A stretch of DNA of 51,486 nucleotides from contig JAHRHA010000028.1 of the NCBI GenBank assembly GCA_020027875.1, positions 1-51,486 of the forward strand. The letters are read 5' to 3'. Below are positions 16,547 through 24,644 of the stretch, in pieces. The DNA is from Micromonosporaceae bacterium (GTDB lineage: Bacteria > Actinomycetota > Actinomycetes > Mycobacteriales > Micromonosporaceae). The position numbers and the translations under genes were made by a program. The notes beneath the pieces were generated by a model that was given only the letters and a program-made list of their open reading frames with translations, ran no database searches and had not been told where the DNA came from. Each line of letters opens with the position of its first letter. Position 1 is the stretch's first letter.

Positions 16547-16966
16547 CTACAACACCACCTTGGCGTCCCGCTTGCGGCCGGAGAGCACGGAGGGCATGTG
16601 GGACGTGAACAGCCACGCCTCTTTCTGGCACCGTCGGCACATTCGCACCCAACCCACCGTCTGCTGGGCGCCATCGGCCGTCCGGACCAGTAGTCGATGC
16701 TCCTCAAGCAGCCGGTGGCCGCACGCGCGGCACAGCAGCAGGTCGACCTGGATCGTGGTGTGGGAGTACTGCCGCTCCGCGTGCCGAATGTAGGAGTAGC
16801 CCCTGTCGGTCACCTTGAGTCGCGGGTTGCGCGGGGCCCCGCCGAACGGCCCGAGTTCCGCGTTGGAGATGGCCTCGGCGAGTCGTGAGCGCCGACGCTT
16901 GAAGAACGTCGACCTACGTCCGGCCAGCCATTCGTCGTCGGCCTCGACGCGCCACGACCTAGCCAA
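16547..16966 (-). CDS. Small four-cysteine (probable zinc-binding) protein of unknown function
   Basis: The 139-residue protein has a basic N-terminal third (T-F-F-K-R-R-R-S-R-L). The rest contains two knuckles, C79-R-A-C82 and C110-R-R-C113, about 27 residues apart, which would bind one zinc ion. The frame ends T-S-H-M-P-S-V-L-S-G. I do not recognise the family. It is immediately upstream of the PrmC-related gene, so it may be a nucleic-acid or ribosome-related partner, but that is only inference from position. Confidence 0.7.
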   Translation of the reverse strand: MARSWRVEADDEWLAGRRSTFFKRRRSRLAEAISNAELGPFGGAPRNPRLKVTDRGYSYIRHAERQYSHTTIQVDLLLCRACGHRLLEEHRLLVRTADGAQQTVGWVRMCRRCQKEAWLFTSHMPSVLSGRKRDAKVVL

Positions 16967-17100
16967 CGCAGATCACGTCACCAATGGTGCCGCCACCGTG
17001 TCGCAGACGCCACCCCGGCCGTCCCACAGAGGGATGTAGAGGCATAGCAGGACGCTAGCCGTTCGTCGCGACAATCCGACTGCGCTCATGCCGAGCCGGG

Positions 17101-18081
17101 TCAGCGACCTACTACCGCCTCGTCCGTGACGTGGATCCCCTGGGCAAACAGGATCAGGTCGTCCGGGCTGAACGAGGCACCGTCTACCCCGCCACCCACC
17201 TGCAACATCCGGTCCGCGTCGAGGAACACACAGATTCCCACGTGGCCCGCGTCGACGAGAATCTCCGCCGGCTTACCGCCGACCGTTGTCGCTTGTGCCC
17301 CGGGTGTGTGCTCCGCTGTCTTGAGCTCCACGGCCATGGTGGTGCGCAAGTCCTTCGACAGGAACTGCATGATCGGCGGCAGGGTTCCCCCCTTCGAGCC
17401 CTGGACGACCACCGGCTCAGTGTCGGCTGGCACGAGGTCGAAGGTGAACGGCGGGAGGATCGGGAGCGGCGTGGCTGTCAGGGATTCGGCGACCTGGCGT
17501 ACGTCGTCGGCGGGCGCCTCGTACGTTCCGGCGACCGTGACCCATAGGCCATCGGTGTGCTGCCAGGTGAGGCCCGCGAACGGCACCGCGCCGATTTCCC
17601 CGTAGCGCATGGTCGCCGGACGGCCCTGCACGGTCTCCTCATGCGAGGAGGTGATCGTCGCCTTCTGCAGCGCCGGGCCGTCCAACGCGACATCGATCCA
17701 GAGCTCTGGGCTGTCGGCTCCCGATCGGGGAAACTGCAGCCACATGCCATCGGTGGAGCCGCCGGCGATCGGCTTACCGGATTGGGGCGGAGTCCACCCC
17801 GGCGTAAAGGGGAACGATGGGAGCTCGTACGCGGGCGGCATGAGGATCAGCCGCGGCGAGGCGGCCGGGACCGAGGAACCGCCGTCCGCGATGGTGCGCC
17901 AAGCCGCCGGAACGGCCACGACCGACGCAGTCACCACGATCGCGATTCCCGCCAGCCCAACTCGATGGCGACGGCGGCGGCGGCGCGACCGCGCCCGCAC
18001 CGCGTCGAGCAGCCCCATGCTGGAGGGCGCCCGATCCGCGTACTCTTGGATCTTCTCGCGTATCTCCGCGTCGATGCTCAT
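17101..18081 (-). CDS. Membrane-anchored partner of the ECF sigma factor (putative anti-sigma-like protein)
   Basis: Start ATG 18081 overlaps the sigma factor stop by ATGA, indicating translational coupling; 326 residues result. A short cytoplasmic N-terminus (residues 1-40, ending in R-R-R-R-R-R-H-R) is followed by one membrane helix at about 41-60 (G-L-A-G-I-A-I-V-V-T-A-S-V-V-A-V). A roughly 260-residue extracellular domain, rich in Pro and beta-prone segments, follows. The topology is that of a trans-membrane anti-sigma factor, but the cytoplasmic part is short and shows no zinc HxxxCxxC motif. It may instead be an extracytoplasmic partner or sensor for the SigE-family sigma factor. The extracellular ligand is unknown. 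Confidence 0.75.
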   Translation of the reverse strand: MSIDAEIREKIQEYADRAPSSMGLLDAVRARSRRRRRRHRVGLAGIAIVVTASVVAVPAAWRTIADGGSSVPAASPRLILMPPAYELPSFPFTPGWTPPQSGKPIAGGSTDGMWLQFPRSGADSPELWIDVALDGPALQKATITSSHEETVQGRPATMRYGEIGAVPFAGLTWQHTDGLWVTVAGTYEAPADDVRQVAESLTATPLPILPPFTFDLVPADTEPVVVQGSKGGTLPPIMQFLSKDLRTTMAVELKTAEHTPGAQATTVGGKPAEILVDAGHVGICVFLDADRMLQVGGGVDGASFSPDDLILFAQGIHVTDEAVVGR

Positions 18082-18581
18082 GGGGTCACTCCTGTGTGTC
18101 GAAAGTCCGGAACGACTGTGCGGAGGCGGGCCAGCCCCCGGGATGCGTGCACTCGTACCGTGGCCTTCGCGCAGCCGAGCACTTCGGCGATCTGGTCGTC
18201 GGACAGGTCCTCGTAGAAACGCAAGATAAGAACGGCGCGCTGGCTGCGGGCCAGACCCGCCAACCAATGCCAGACTTCGTCGCGGTCGACCAACCGCTGC
18301 GATGCGTCCCGCTGGGAACTGGGGCGATCCGGCAGCGTCGCCATCGCCTGCTCGCCACTCTTGCGGCTCCGTCGCCACGACAGGAACTCGCGCACGATCG
18401 CGCGGCGCACGTACGCATCCGGCGAATCGGTGCGGTCGAGGCGCCGCCAGCGCGCGTGCATGCGCGCCAAGACCTCCTGGACGATGTCCTCGGCGAGGTG
18501 GTGGTTGCCGGTGAGCACGAAGGCAAAGCGAAGCAGACTCTGCCCCTTCGCGGCGACGTAAGCCTCGAAGCCGTCAGGCAC
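18078..18581 (-). CDS. SigE-family ECF RNA polymerase sigma factor
   Basis: The 167-residue protein has sigma region 2 (L-L-R-F-A-F-V-L-T-G-N...A-E-D-I-V-Q-E-V-L, residues ~15-45) and region 4 (L-I-L-R-F-Y-E-D-L-S-D-D-Q-I-A-E-V-L-G-C) with its helix-turn-helix, the layout of the actinobacterial SigE family. It directs transcription of an extracytoplasmic-stress or similar regulon. GTG 18581 is chosen for the AGGAGG 6 nt upstream; an ATG further upstream lacks one. It is followed at once by the membrane partner gene (4-bp overlap). Confidence 0.9.
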   Translation of the reverse strand: MPDGFEAYVAAKGQSLLRFAFVLTGNHHLAEDIVQEVLARMHARWRRLDRTDSPDAYVRRAIVREFLSWRRSRKSGEQAMATLPDRPSSQRDASQRLVDRDEVWHWLAGLARSQRAVLILRFYEDLSDDQIAEVLGCAKATVRVHASRGLARLRTVVPDFRHTGVTP

Positions 18582-18699
18582 TCGCCACCTCCTCACGGCG
18601 TCACCACACACACGCAGTGGGCACGCCGTTCTGTGTACTTCATCGGCAGCCGGTCTGTTCGCCGCGACCGCTGAGCGTAGCGGTGAGGATGCCAGCGCG

Positions 18700-19101
18700 T
18701 TAGTCCCGATCGGTGGATGCGGAGGCTGTGGAAGCGATGACGCCGTAGGGTCCGGTCGCTGTCACCGTTTCGTCTTCCACAGAGATTCCGGGGACTCAGA
18801 TGACGAAGATGTCACCGTCATGGTCTCCGTTGACGGTCTGCCCGGTGGCCAGCCGGGCTTCGATGTTAGTGGCGCCGGTCGGCATGTGGCCCAGCAGCAG
18901 ATGACCTTTGACAACGGAGTCGTAACCACCGAAGAAGCGCAACCTGTCGGCCGGGCCTTCCTGAATGAGGGTGCCGAAGCGTGCCGTGGTTGCGGCCGGT
19001 CCGCCTTCGCATGCGATGCTCCAGCTATCAGGTGCGGAGACGTAAACTCGTAGCCGGCCACCGTCCTTGCGGAATAGGAACCCGTTCGACGGGCTTGGCC
19101 T
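18700..19101 (-). pseudogene. Decayed gene with internal TGA and no start
   Basis: One minus-strand frame reads as ordinary protein for about 100 codons: F-R-K-D-G-G-R-L-R-V-Y-V-S-A-P, later R-L-R-F-F-G-G-Y-D-S-V-V-K-G, then D-G-D-I-F-V-I. There it meets a TGA (18796-18798) and continues in the same frame for another 31 codons (V-P-G-I-S-V-E-D-E-T-V-T-A-T-G-P) to a TAA at 18700. No ATG, GTG or TTG begins the frame near its upstream end. Protein-like sequence in a second frame just upstream (L-N-Q-Y-T-E-L-N-L-Q-V-K) suggests a frameshift. I do not recognise the family. Confidence 0.5.
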
Positions 19102-19131
19102 TCACCTGCAGATTCAACTCGGTGTACTGGT

Positions 19132-19497
19132 TCAGGAATTGCGCCGCCCATGATCAGCTGTCTGGGTTTGCGGGCGTGCGGTGAGAACGGCGGCGATGAT
19201 CAGGCCGACGCCTGCAGCCTGCACCACAACCTGCAGCAACGACAACCCGGCCACGAGCTCACCGACGCTGCGACCGAAGAGGCTCGGGCCTTGCTGTGCA
19301 ACCGCGTCGCGCAGCATCGGCCGCAGCAGGGTAAAGGCTTGCAGCAATAGCAGCAGCCCGGCGCCGCCGGCTAGTCAGTTACTGGCCCGAGCGCCGAGCT
19401 GATGCAGCCTCTTGACTGCCATCACGATGCCGGCCACCAGTATCGAAGGGATCAGACCGACACCGAGGAAGACAGGCGGAAACAACGAGAACGACAC
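19132..19497 (-). pseudogene. Small membrane protein gene split by an in-frame TGA
   Basis: GTG 19497 has a GGAGGG ribosome site 3 nt before it and encodes a 40-residue membrane peptide (S-F-S-L-F-P-P-V-F-L-G-V-G-L-I-P) that stops at TGA 19375-19377. The same frame then runs on for about 80 codons with two more hydrophobic segments (A-G-L-L-L-L-L-Q-A-F and V-V-V-Q-A-A-G-V-G-L-I-I-A-A-V-L) to 19132. Together they look like one three-helix membrane protein broken by a nonsense codon. Alternatively the first 40 residues are a functional small protein. Confidence 0.45.
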
Positions 19498-19742
19498 GGT
19501 CCCTCCGGGGGCGAGTTAGCTGCTCACCGTACCGGATCAACGCAAGCTCCGTTACCAGAACTCTCCGCTGGAGGGCTGGGGCGTTGAACGTACGCCGCCC
19601 GACATCCGCGCAGACCCGAAGCCCGATCAACGGCCTGGCACAACGCGCGACGGACGGGCCGGCGCCAAGGTCAATGCTCCCGACGGGGATGAACAGCAGG
19701 AGCACAGTGCCGTGGGCGGGGCATGGGGCCGGGCGCGGGATG

Positions 19743-19756
19743 TTCACTAAAGTGAA
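19743..19756. promoter_or_regulatory. Perfect 14-bp dyad, possible operator
   Basis: TTCACTAAAGTGAA is an inverted repeat of 6-bp arms around AA, AT-rich against the local background, as expected for a helix-turn-helix dimer site. It overlaps the end of a remnant frame and has no clear target gene, so assignment is weak. Confidence 0.3.
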
Positions 19757-19974
19757 TGCCCGCGTAGCTGCACCACGTAGATCGAGATGTCCGCGATGTC
19801 CGGAGCTCCTCGGCGAGCACGGTTCAGTGCTGCCGCCTTCTGAGTGGTGGTCTCGATCCACTCGACTGGTCCGTCCAGCGGCCCCTTCGCGGCGCTGCTC
19901 CACCACCAGACACCCCGCGGGACTTCGACGCTGTTCGCCGCGGTTAGGTTTCATACCAGCGGTGCCAACCTCAC
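19747..19974 (-). pseudogene. Remnant of a short coding region
   Basis: The minus-strand frame ends in protein-like sequence (G-P-L-D-G-P-V-E-W-I-E-T-T-T-Q-K-A-A, then D-I-A-D-I-S-I-Y-V-V-Q-L-R-G) with a stop at 19747. About 67 codons upstream it meets a TGA (19951-19953), beyond which the same frame reads to a GTG at 19974. No start codon lies between the TGA and the protein-like part. The flanking 19498-19746 and 19975-20167 show no gene. Confidence 0.4.
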
Positions 19975-20167
19975 CTGGGCACAATGGCGAGGCTGAGCCC
20001 AGGACGATCGGCAAGACCATCCGCTCCTCCAACTGAGCGCGAACCGCCGCTTCGGAGTTCGACGAAGGCACGAATTCCACAAACCGTTTCGGCTGTGTCC
20101 CGATTTGGTTCGTGTGAGATTGGCCATGTCGGTTGCTGTAAACCCTGAATGTGTTCAGAATTGCCGC

Positions 20168-20638
20168 ATGAGCACCGACGTCCAGGAAGTTCAATGGAGT
20201 GACCTAGCCCGGGACCCGAAGGGCGTCGCCGCGCTCGCAGATAACGGCGATGTACGCGTAACTCGACGCGACGGCGGCAACCTTCTCCTCATCCGCGAAG
20301 ACAGAGCCGCCGCGGCTGGCGCCGCGGGCGTCACCCTGGCTAGAGCCCTACGCACCCTCATAGTCCATATGCAGACAGACGAGATCGCCGACGGCCTCGT
20401 CGGTGAATTCCCGTGGCTGCGATACCTGCCCAAAGGCGACCTCGTCCAGTTCATCAAGGATTTTGTTCGAGGCGCGCTTGCGGCCGCGGAGCTTGAGCAG
20501 TGGGAGGTACTGGACCGGATCGTGCGCGAATGGAAGGCGACTGCCGCCATCCACGCGGACCCCACCTTGGCACGCGAACTGAGCAGGCCCATCACCGAGG
20601 ACTACGGGCCCGTCCCCTCCCCCATGGAAGAGGACTAA
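20168..20638 (+). CDS. Phd/YefM-like antitoxin with C-terminal extension
   Basis: The 156-residue protein starts with a Phd-type fold: W-S-D-L-A-R-D-P-K-G-V-A-A-L, then D-V-R-V-T-R-R-D-G-G-N-L-L-L-I-R, the short DNA-binding domain of prevent-host-death antitoxins. A longer helical C-terminal part (residues 55-156) is expected to wrap the toxin. The next gene starts 3 nt after its stop and encodes a RelE/ParE-like toxin, the usual antitoxin-first order. Complexes of this kind normally repress their own promoter. Length is about twice that of classic Phd proteins, as in actinobacterial relatives. Confidence 0.75.
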   Translation: MSTDVQEVQWSDLARDPKGVAALADNGDVRVTRRDGGNLLLIREDRAAAAGAAGVTLARALRTLIVHMQTDEIADGLVGEFPWLRYLPKGDLVQFIKDFVRGALAAAELEQWEVLDRIVREWKATAAIHADPTLARELSRPITEDYGPVPSPMEED

Positions 20639-20641
20639 GCC

Positions 20642-20995
20642 GTGCCTGCCAGGAGAGGCGACCGGGTGGCCCCGCCGGCCCGGCCAGACGGATGGGATGT
20701 GCGGTTTGGCACCAACGACGCGGCCAAAGGCTGGGAGGAGCTCTGCCAGGCCGCCCGCAGCCGGACGTGGTCGACGTGGGTAATCCTTACCGAACGGCCT
20801 ACTGCGCCCGAGAATCCGGCCCGCCAGCATCGGCTCAAGGGCAAACTCGGCACGCGCGACGTGAATGGCGTGGACCTGGAGCAGTGGCAATTCGAGGTCA
20901 CGTCGGGGAGTCGGGTCTGGTATTGCCCCGACCCCGACACAAAGATCGTTTGGGTGACGCTCGCTGGAACGGGCCATCCATACCAGACCGAGTAG
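20642..20995 (+). CDS. RelE/ParE-like toxin partner
   Basis: A 117-residue basic protein beginning at GTG 20642, 3 nt after the antitoxin stop. The C-terminal half has the pattern L-K-G-K-L...Q-W-Q-F-E-V-T-S-G-S-R-V-W-Y-C-P-D...W-V-T-L-A-G-T-G-H-P, which fits the beta-sheet core of RelE/ParE-superfamily toxins (ribosome-dependent mRNA cleavage or gyrase inhibition). The target cannot be read from sequence. A 230-bp gap to rnpB follows; its only feature is a 25-codon frame at 21060 with a ribosome site, which I do not call. Confidence 0.7.
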   Translation: MPARRGDRVAPPARPDGWDVRFGTNDAAKGWEELCQAARSRTWSTWVILTERPTAPENPARQHRLKGKLGTRDVNGVDLEQWQFEVTSGSRVWYCPDPDTKIVWVTLAGTGHPYQTE

Positions 20996-21227
20996 AGCTG
21001 CCCGGCCGATAGAATGCGAGACCTCCACAGCCCTCTCACCGTTCTGTAGATGTAGGAGCATGGCGCCCTCCACCTCACTCACCGGCACGCAACCGCGGAA
21101 AGGTGGCCGAACCGCGGCCCAACCGGCCCAGCTTTGACCGCAACTGGCGGACCACTGTGGACTAAAGCTGACCATGGAGCCCGATTATCCGCTGTTTAGA
21201 AGCGGCGACGTTCGCTCAACCTGGAAG

Positions 21228-21647
<420 letters not shown>

Positions 21648-21667
21648 ACCTGCCATGCTACGTCCCG

Positions 21668-22444
21668 ATGGACCTTATCGACGCGGGCGCACTCCTCGCC
21701 GCCGGTCTGGCCGCAGGGACGGTCAACGCGGTGGCCGGCGGCGGATCTCTCATTACGTTCCCCACCCTGGTGGCGATCGGCCTCCCACCCGTACCGGCCA
21801 ATGTGACCAACTCCATAGCCGTCTGTCCCGGCTACTTGGCGAGCGTCTACGGCAGCCGCCAAGACCTGGTCGCCCTCTCCGCCGCGCGGGGCCGACACAC
21901 GCTGTTGGAACTTCTGCCCGCGACCATCCTAGGCACGGTTGCCGGCTGCACGCTGCTGCTCGCCACCCCCGCGCGTGCCTTCGAACTCGTCGTACCGTTC
22001 CTGGTTCTTGGCGCCGCCGCTGTCCTCGCTTTCCAGGAACGGCTGCGCGAAGTCGTCGGACACCCACGCCACATGTCGCGGCGCCGGCGTGGATTGATGC
22101 TGCACGCGATGGTCGGCCTCGGCGCGGTGTACGGCGGTTACTTCGGCGCCGCCCTCGGGGTCATGCTGGTGGCCGCGCTCGGCCTCGTCCTCGACGAGAG
22201 CCTCGCCCGGATCAGCGCGTTGAAGAACGCCATCTCCGCGGTTGTCGGACTCGGCACAATGGCAGCGTTTGCCGTCTTCGGGCCGGTCAACTGGGCCGCA
22301 GTCGCGGTGCTCGCACCCGCAACCCTTGTCGGTGGCTACGCCGGCGCGCGCCTGGCTCGCCGCCTTCCGGCCGACGCTCTGCGTGCCGCGATCGTCGCCA
22401 TCGGTGTGGTCGTCGGAGTCATCCTGCTCATCCGAGCGACATAG
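21668..22444 (+). CDS. TauE/SafE (TSUP) family membrane permease
   Basis: The 258-residue protein has the two-repeat form of the family, with the N-terminal G-L-A-A-G-T-V-N-A-V-A-G-G-G-S-L motif and the second repeat G-A-V-Y-G-G-Y-F-G-A-A-L-G-V. About seven or eight hydrophobic helices are visible. Members export or import sulphite, sulphoacetate, taurine-derived or other small organosulphur and organic anions; the substrate here is open. ATG 21668 is preferred because it begins the first helix. A longer frame would run into rnpB. No ribosome site is evident, so the mRNA may be leaderless or nearly so. Confidence 0.85.
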   Translation: MDLIDAGALLAAGLAAGTVNAVAGGGSLITFPTLVAIGLPPVPANVTNSIAVCPGYLASVYGSRQDLVALSAARGRHTLLELLPATILGTVAGCTLLLATPARAFELVVPFLVLGAAAVLAFQERLREVVGHPRHMSRRRRGLMLHAMVGLGAVYGGYFGAALGVMLVAALGLVLDESLARISALKNAISAVVGLGTMAAFAVFGPVNWAAVAVLAPATLVGGYAGARLARRLPADALRAAIVAIGVVVGVILLIRAT

Positions 22445-22511
22445 AGCCTGAATCTTCGCGGGATTGGGTTGCGGGTTGCCACGGCGACCCAGAGCATCCA
22501 AGATCCCAGAG

Positions 22512-22600
22512 GTGAGCGTGACCGCCCACGGGGAGCACCGCACTTATGCGTATCGGCCCGCCCTCGATGGTGTGCGCGCACTCGCCGTGGCTCATGCCGC
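22512..22600 (+). pseudogene. Acyltransferase N-terminal fragment
   Basis: GTG 22512 behind AGAGG opens a frame of about 30 residues ending Y-R-P-A-L-D-G-V-R-A-L-A-V. This is the hallmark start of OafA-type membrane acyltransferases (Y-R-x-x-L-D-G-L-R-A-L-A-V). The hydrophobic helices that should follow are absent and the frame becomes Arg-rich, so only a stub remains. The rest of the 240-bp gap to 22684 holds nothing else I can name. Confidence 0.45.
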
Positions 22601-22683
22601 AGCTCGTCGCGGTCGCCGTCGGCCCGATCGCGGCCATCGCGCGTGGTGACTGAACCCGGAGGGGCTAAGCATGGGCGGCCGAC

Positions 22684-23910
22684 TCAGAGTGAGGCGAGAT
22701 GGGCCGTGTCGTTGACCGTACGCACGGCAACGCCCCCATCCGGCCACGAGTCCACAATGGAGATGCCGGCCGGGTCCAGGAAGAGTCGGTGCAGGAAGGC
22801 GTCCCCGGCGGCGAGGGCGTCGCGCAGGATCAGCTTGATCGGTGTCACGTGACTCACGACGACCACGGTCTCGCCGGGATGGTCGGCCAGAAGCCGGCTT
22901 ACCGCGGCCCTCGCCCGGGATGCCACCGCGTCAAAGGACTCACCTCCCGGCGGCGCCACCGACGGCGAGGCGAGCCACTCGTCAAGCCGCTCAGGCCAAC
23001 GCTCGCGCACCTCGGCGAACGTGAGCCCCTCCCATTCGCCAAAGTCGCATTCGACGAGATCCGGGTCGACCTGTACGGGTAGGGAGCCGACCAGATCCGC
23101 GATCACCTCCGCCGTACTCACGCATCTCGACAGCGGCGAGGTGACGACGGCCGCCGCACCGACCACACTGGCCACTCGCGCCGCCGCGGCGGCGGCCTGG
23201 GCCAACCCCCGCGTCGACAGGCCGACGTCGCCGCGACCCGAGTACCGCCGCTGCGCGGTCAGGTCCGTCTCGCCGTGGCGTACGAGCACCAGACGAGTCG
23301 CGCTGCCGGTCGGCGGCGGCATCCATGATCTGGGACCCTCGGAGCCCGCCCTCGCGGGCGTGGCGCCGGTGCCACGTTGATCGCCTCCGGCGCCGATGCC
23401 ACGCTGATCGCCTCCGGCGCCGATGCCACGCTGATCGCCTCCGGCGCCGATGCCACGCTGATCGCCTCCGGCGAAGTCCACCTCCGGAGCAGGCTTGCCA
23501 TCCATGGCCGCGTTGGCGAGTGCGTCCGCGCGTCTGTTGCGATCACGCGGGATCCAGGTAAAGCGGACCGACTCGAAGCGGTCCACCAACGCCGCTGCCT
23601 GTGCGGCGAGCGGACGCAGACCGGGGTGCTTGATCTGCCAGCGACCCGACATCTGCTCGACGACGAGCTTGGAGTCCATGCGGACCTCGACGTCAACGGC
23701 GCCGAGGTCGGCCGCCGCCTGCAGACCAGCGATCAGGCCCGAGTACTCGGCGACGTTGTTGGTCGCGGTGCCGATCGCCTCGGACCGCTCGATCAGCACT
23801 TCGCCAGTCGAGGCCTCTCGGACGACTGCGCCGTACCCGGCCGGTCCTGGGTTACCGCGCGCCCCGCCGTCGGCCTCGACGATGACCTTCAACCGTCGGG
23901 GACGACTCAC
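22684..23910 (-). CDS. RNase HI / histidine-phosphatase fusion
   Basis: A 408-residue fusion. Residues 1-135 are RNase HI: V-E-A-D-G-G-A-R-G-N-P-G, E-Y-S-G-L-I, M-D-S-K-L-V and D-A-L-A give the four acidic metal ligands that cut RNA in RNA:DNA hybrids. Residues ~205-408 are a CobC/phosphoglycerate-mutase-type phosphatase with L-V-R-H-G-E-T at its head, a glutamate near V-E-C-D-F-G-E-W-E-G and V-S-H-V-T-P. The layout is that of mycobacterial Rv2228c. A linker holds four copies of G-G-D-Q-R-G-[IT]-G-A. The GTG start overlaps the zinc-ribbon gene stop by GTGA. Confidence 0.93.
   Translation of the reverse strand: MSRPRRLKVIVEADGGARGNPGPAGYGAVVREASTGEVLIERSEAIGTATNNVAEYSGLIAGLQAAADLGAVDVEVRMDSKLVVEQMSGRWQIKHPGLRPLAAQAAALVDRFESVRFTWIPRDRNRRADALANAAMDGKPAPEVDFAGGDQRGIGAGGDQRGIGAGGDQRGIGAGGDQRGTGATPARAGSEGPRSWMPPPTGSATRLVLVRHGETDLTAQRRYSGRGDVGLSTRGLAQAAAAAARVASVVGAAAVVTSPLSRCVSTAEVIADLVGSLPVQVDPDLVECDFGEWEGLTFAEVRERWPERLDEWLASPSVAPPGGESFDAVASRARAAVSRLLADHPGETVVVVSHVTPIKLILRDALAAGDAFLHRLFLDPAGISIVDSWPDGGVAVRTVNDTAHLASL
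23371..23478. repeat. Four tandem 27-bp units (minisatellite)
   Basis: Four units of GCCACGYTGATCGCCTCCGG plus CGCCGAT (23371, 23398, 23425, 23452) are almost identical. The last unit ends in GAAGTC in place of GCCGAT. The array lies in the interdomain linker of the RNase HI/phosphatase gene and encodes nine residues per unit. The last unit and three preceding bases match 27761-27790 with 28 of 30 bases. Confidence 0.9.
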
Positions 23911-24644
23911 AGCCCAGACTCCGGCGTACGCACCAGGATGCGCCGGCACTCCTCGCACTGGATGACCTCGTCGGGGTCCGCCGCCCTGACCCTCGATCGC
24001 TCGGAGCCGGACAGCTCGAGCCGGCAACCCTCGCAGCGTCCGAACCGAAGCAGAGCCGCACCCACGCCGGTCGGCTGACGAATCTTCTCGTAGAGCGCGA
24101 CCAACTCGGCCGGTAGATCGGCTACGAGTGGAGCACGCGAGTCGGCCTTCCAATCCCGATCCTTGTCAAGGTCGCCGAGGGTGGAGTCGCGACGCGCCTC
24201 GGTATCGGCGCGGGTGGCACGTCCGGCCGCAAGTCGTTCGTCGACCTGATCGAGCGCGGCCTGAGCCTGCTCGCGCTGCTCCATCAGCTCCAGCTCGGCG
24301 TCCTCCAGCTCGGTCTGCCGCCGGGAGAGCGTGCCCAGCTCGTGCTGCAGCGCCTCGAGTTCCTTGGCCGGTCCCGTGCCGGCGTCGAGGCGGGCGCGGT
24401 CGCGGTCGGCCCGTACCCGCACCTGCTCGATGTCCTTCTCCAGGCGCGCGATGTCGCGGTCGATGTCGTCGACCAGGACCTGTGCGCGTACCCGCTCGTC
24501 CTCCAACGCCGACAGTTCCCGGGCCAGCCGCTCAAGGTCGGCCAGCTCCGGCAGGGTGCGGCGGCGGTGAGCGAGTTGGGCGAGCGAGGTATCAATGGCC
24601 TGCAGGTCGAGCAGGCGACGCTGAGCGTCCGGATCTGCCTTCAC
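23907..24644 (-). CDS. Coiled-coil protein with C4-type zinc ribbon
   Basis: A 245-residue protein: residues ~5-180 are long heptad-rich helices (L-A-R-E-L-S-A-L-E-D-E-R, R-L-E-K-D-I-E-Q-V) forming an antiparallel coiled coil. The C-terminus carries C-E-G-C...C-E-E-C, a four-cysteine zinc ribbon. It matches the actinobacterial homologue of Rv2229c, found beside Nif3 and RNase HI genes in many genomes, often proposed to bind nucleic acid or ribosomal components. GTG 24644 has GGAG 8 nt before it and overlaps the stop of the Nif3-like gene; its own stop overlaps the RNase H start. Confidence 0.88.
   Translation of the reverse strand: MKADPDAQRRLLDLQAIDTSLAQLAHRRRTLPELADLERLARELSALEDERVRAQVLVDDIDRDIARLEKDIEQVRVRADRDRARLDAGTGPAKELEALQHELGTLSRRQTELEDAELELMEQREQAQAALDQVDERLAAGRATRADTEARRDSTLGDLDKDRDWKADSRAPLVADLPAELVALYEKIRQPTGVGAALLRFGRCEGCRLELSGSERSRVRAADPDEVIQCEECRRILVRTPESGL

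Noticed and set aside
18700..19974. UGA recoding (for example as Trp or selenocysteine)
   Set aside because: Other genes in the window use TGG for Trp and TGA as normal stops, and no selenocysteine insertion structure is visible, so pseudogene decay is the better explanation. It is kept as a check in the findings.
23371..23478. Tandem repeats considered as a CRISPR array
   Set aside because: Units are contiguous 27-mers without spacers and lie in a coding linker; no cas gene is nearby.
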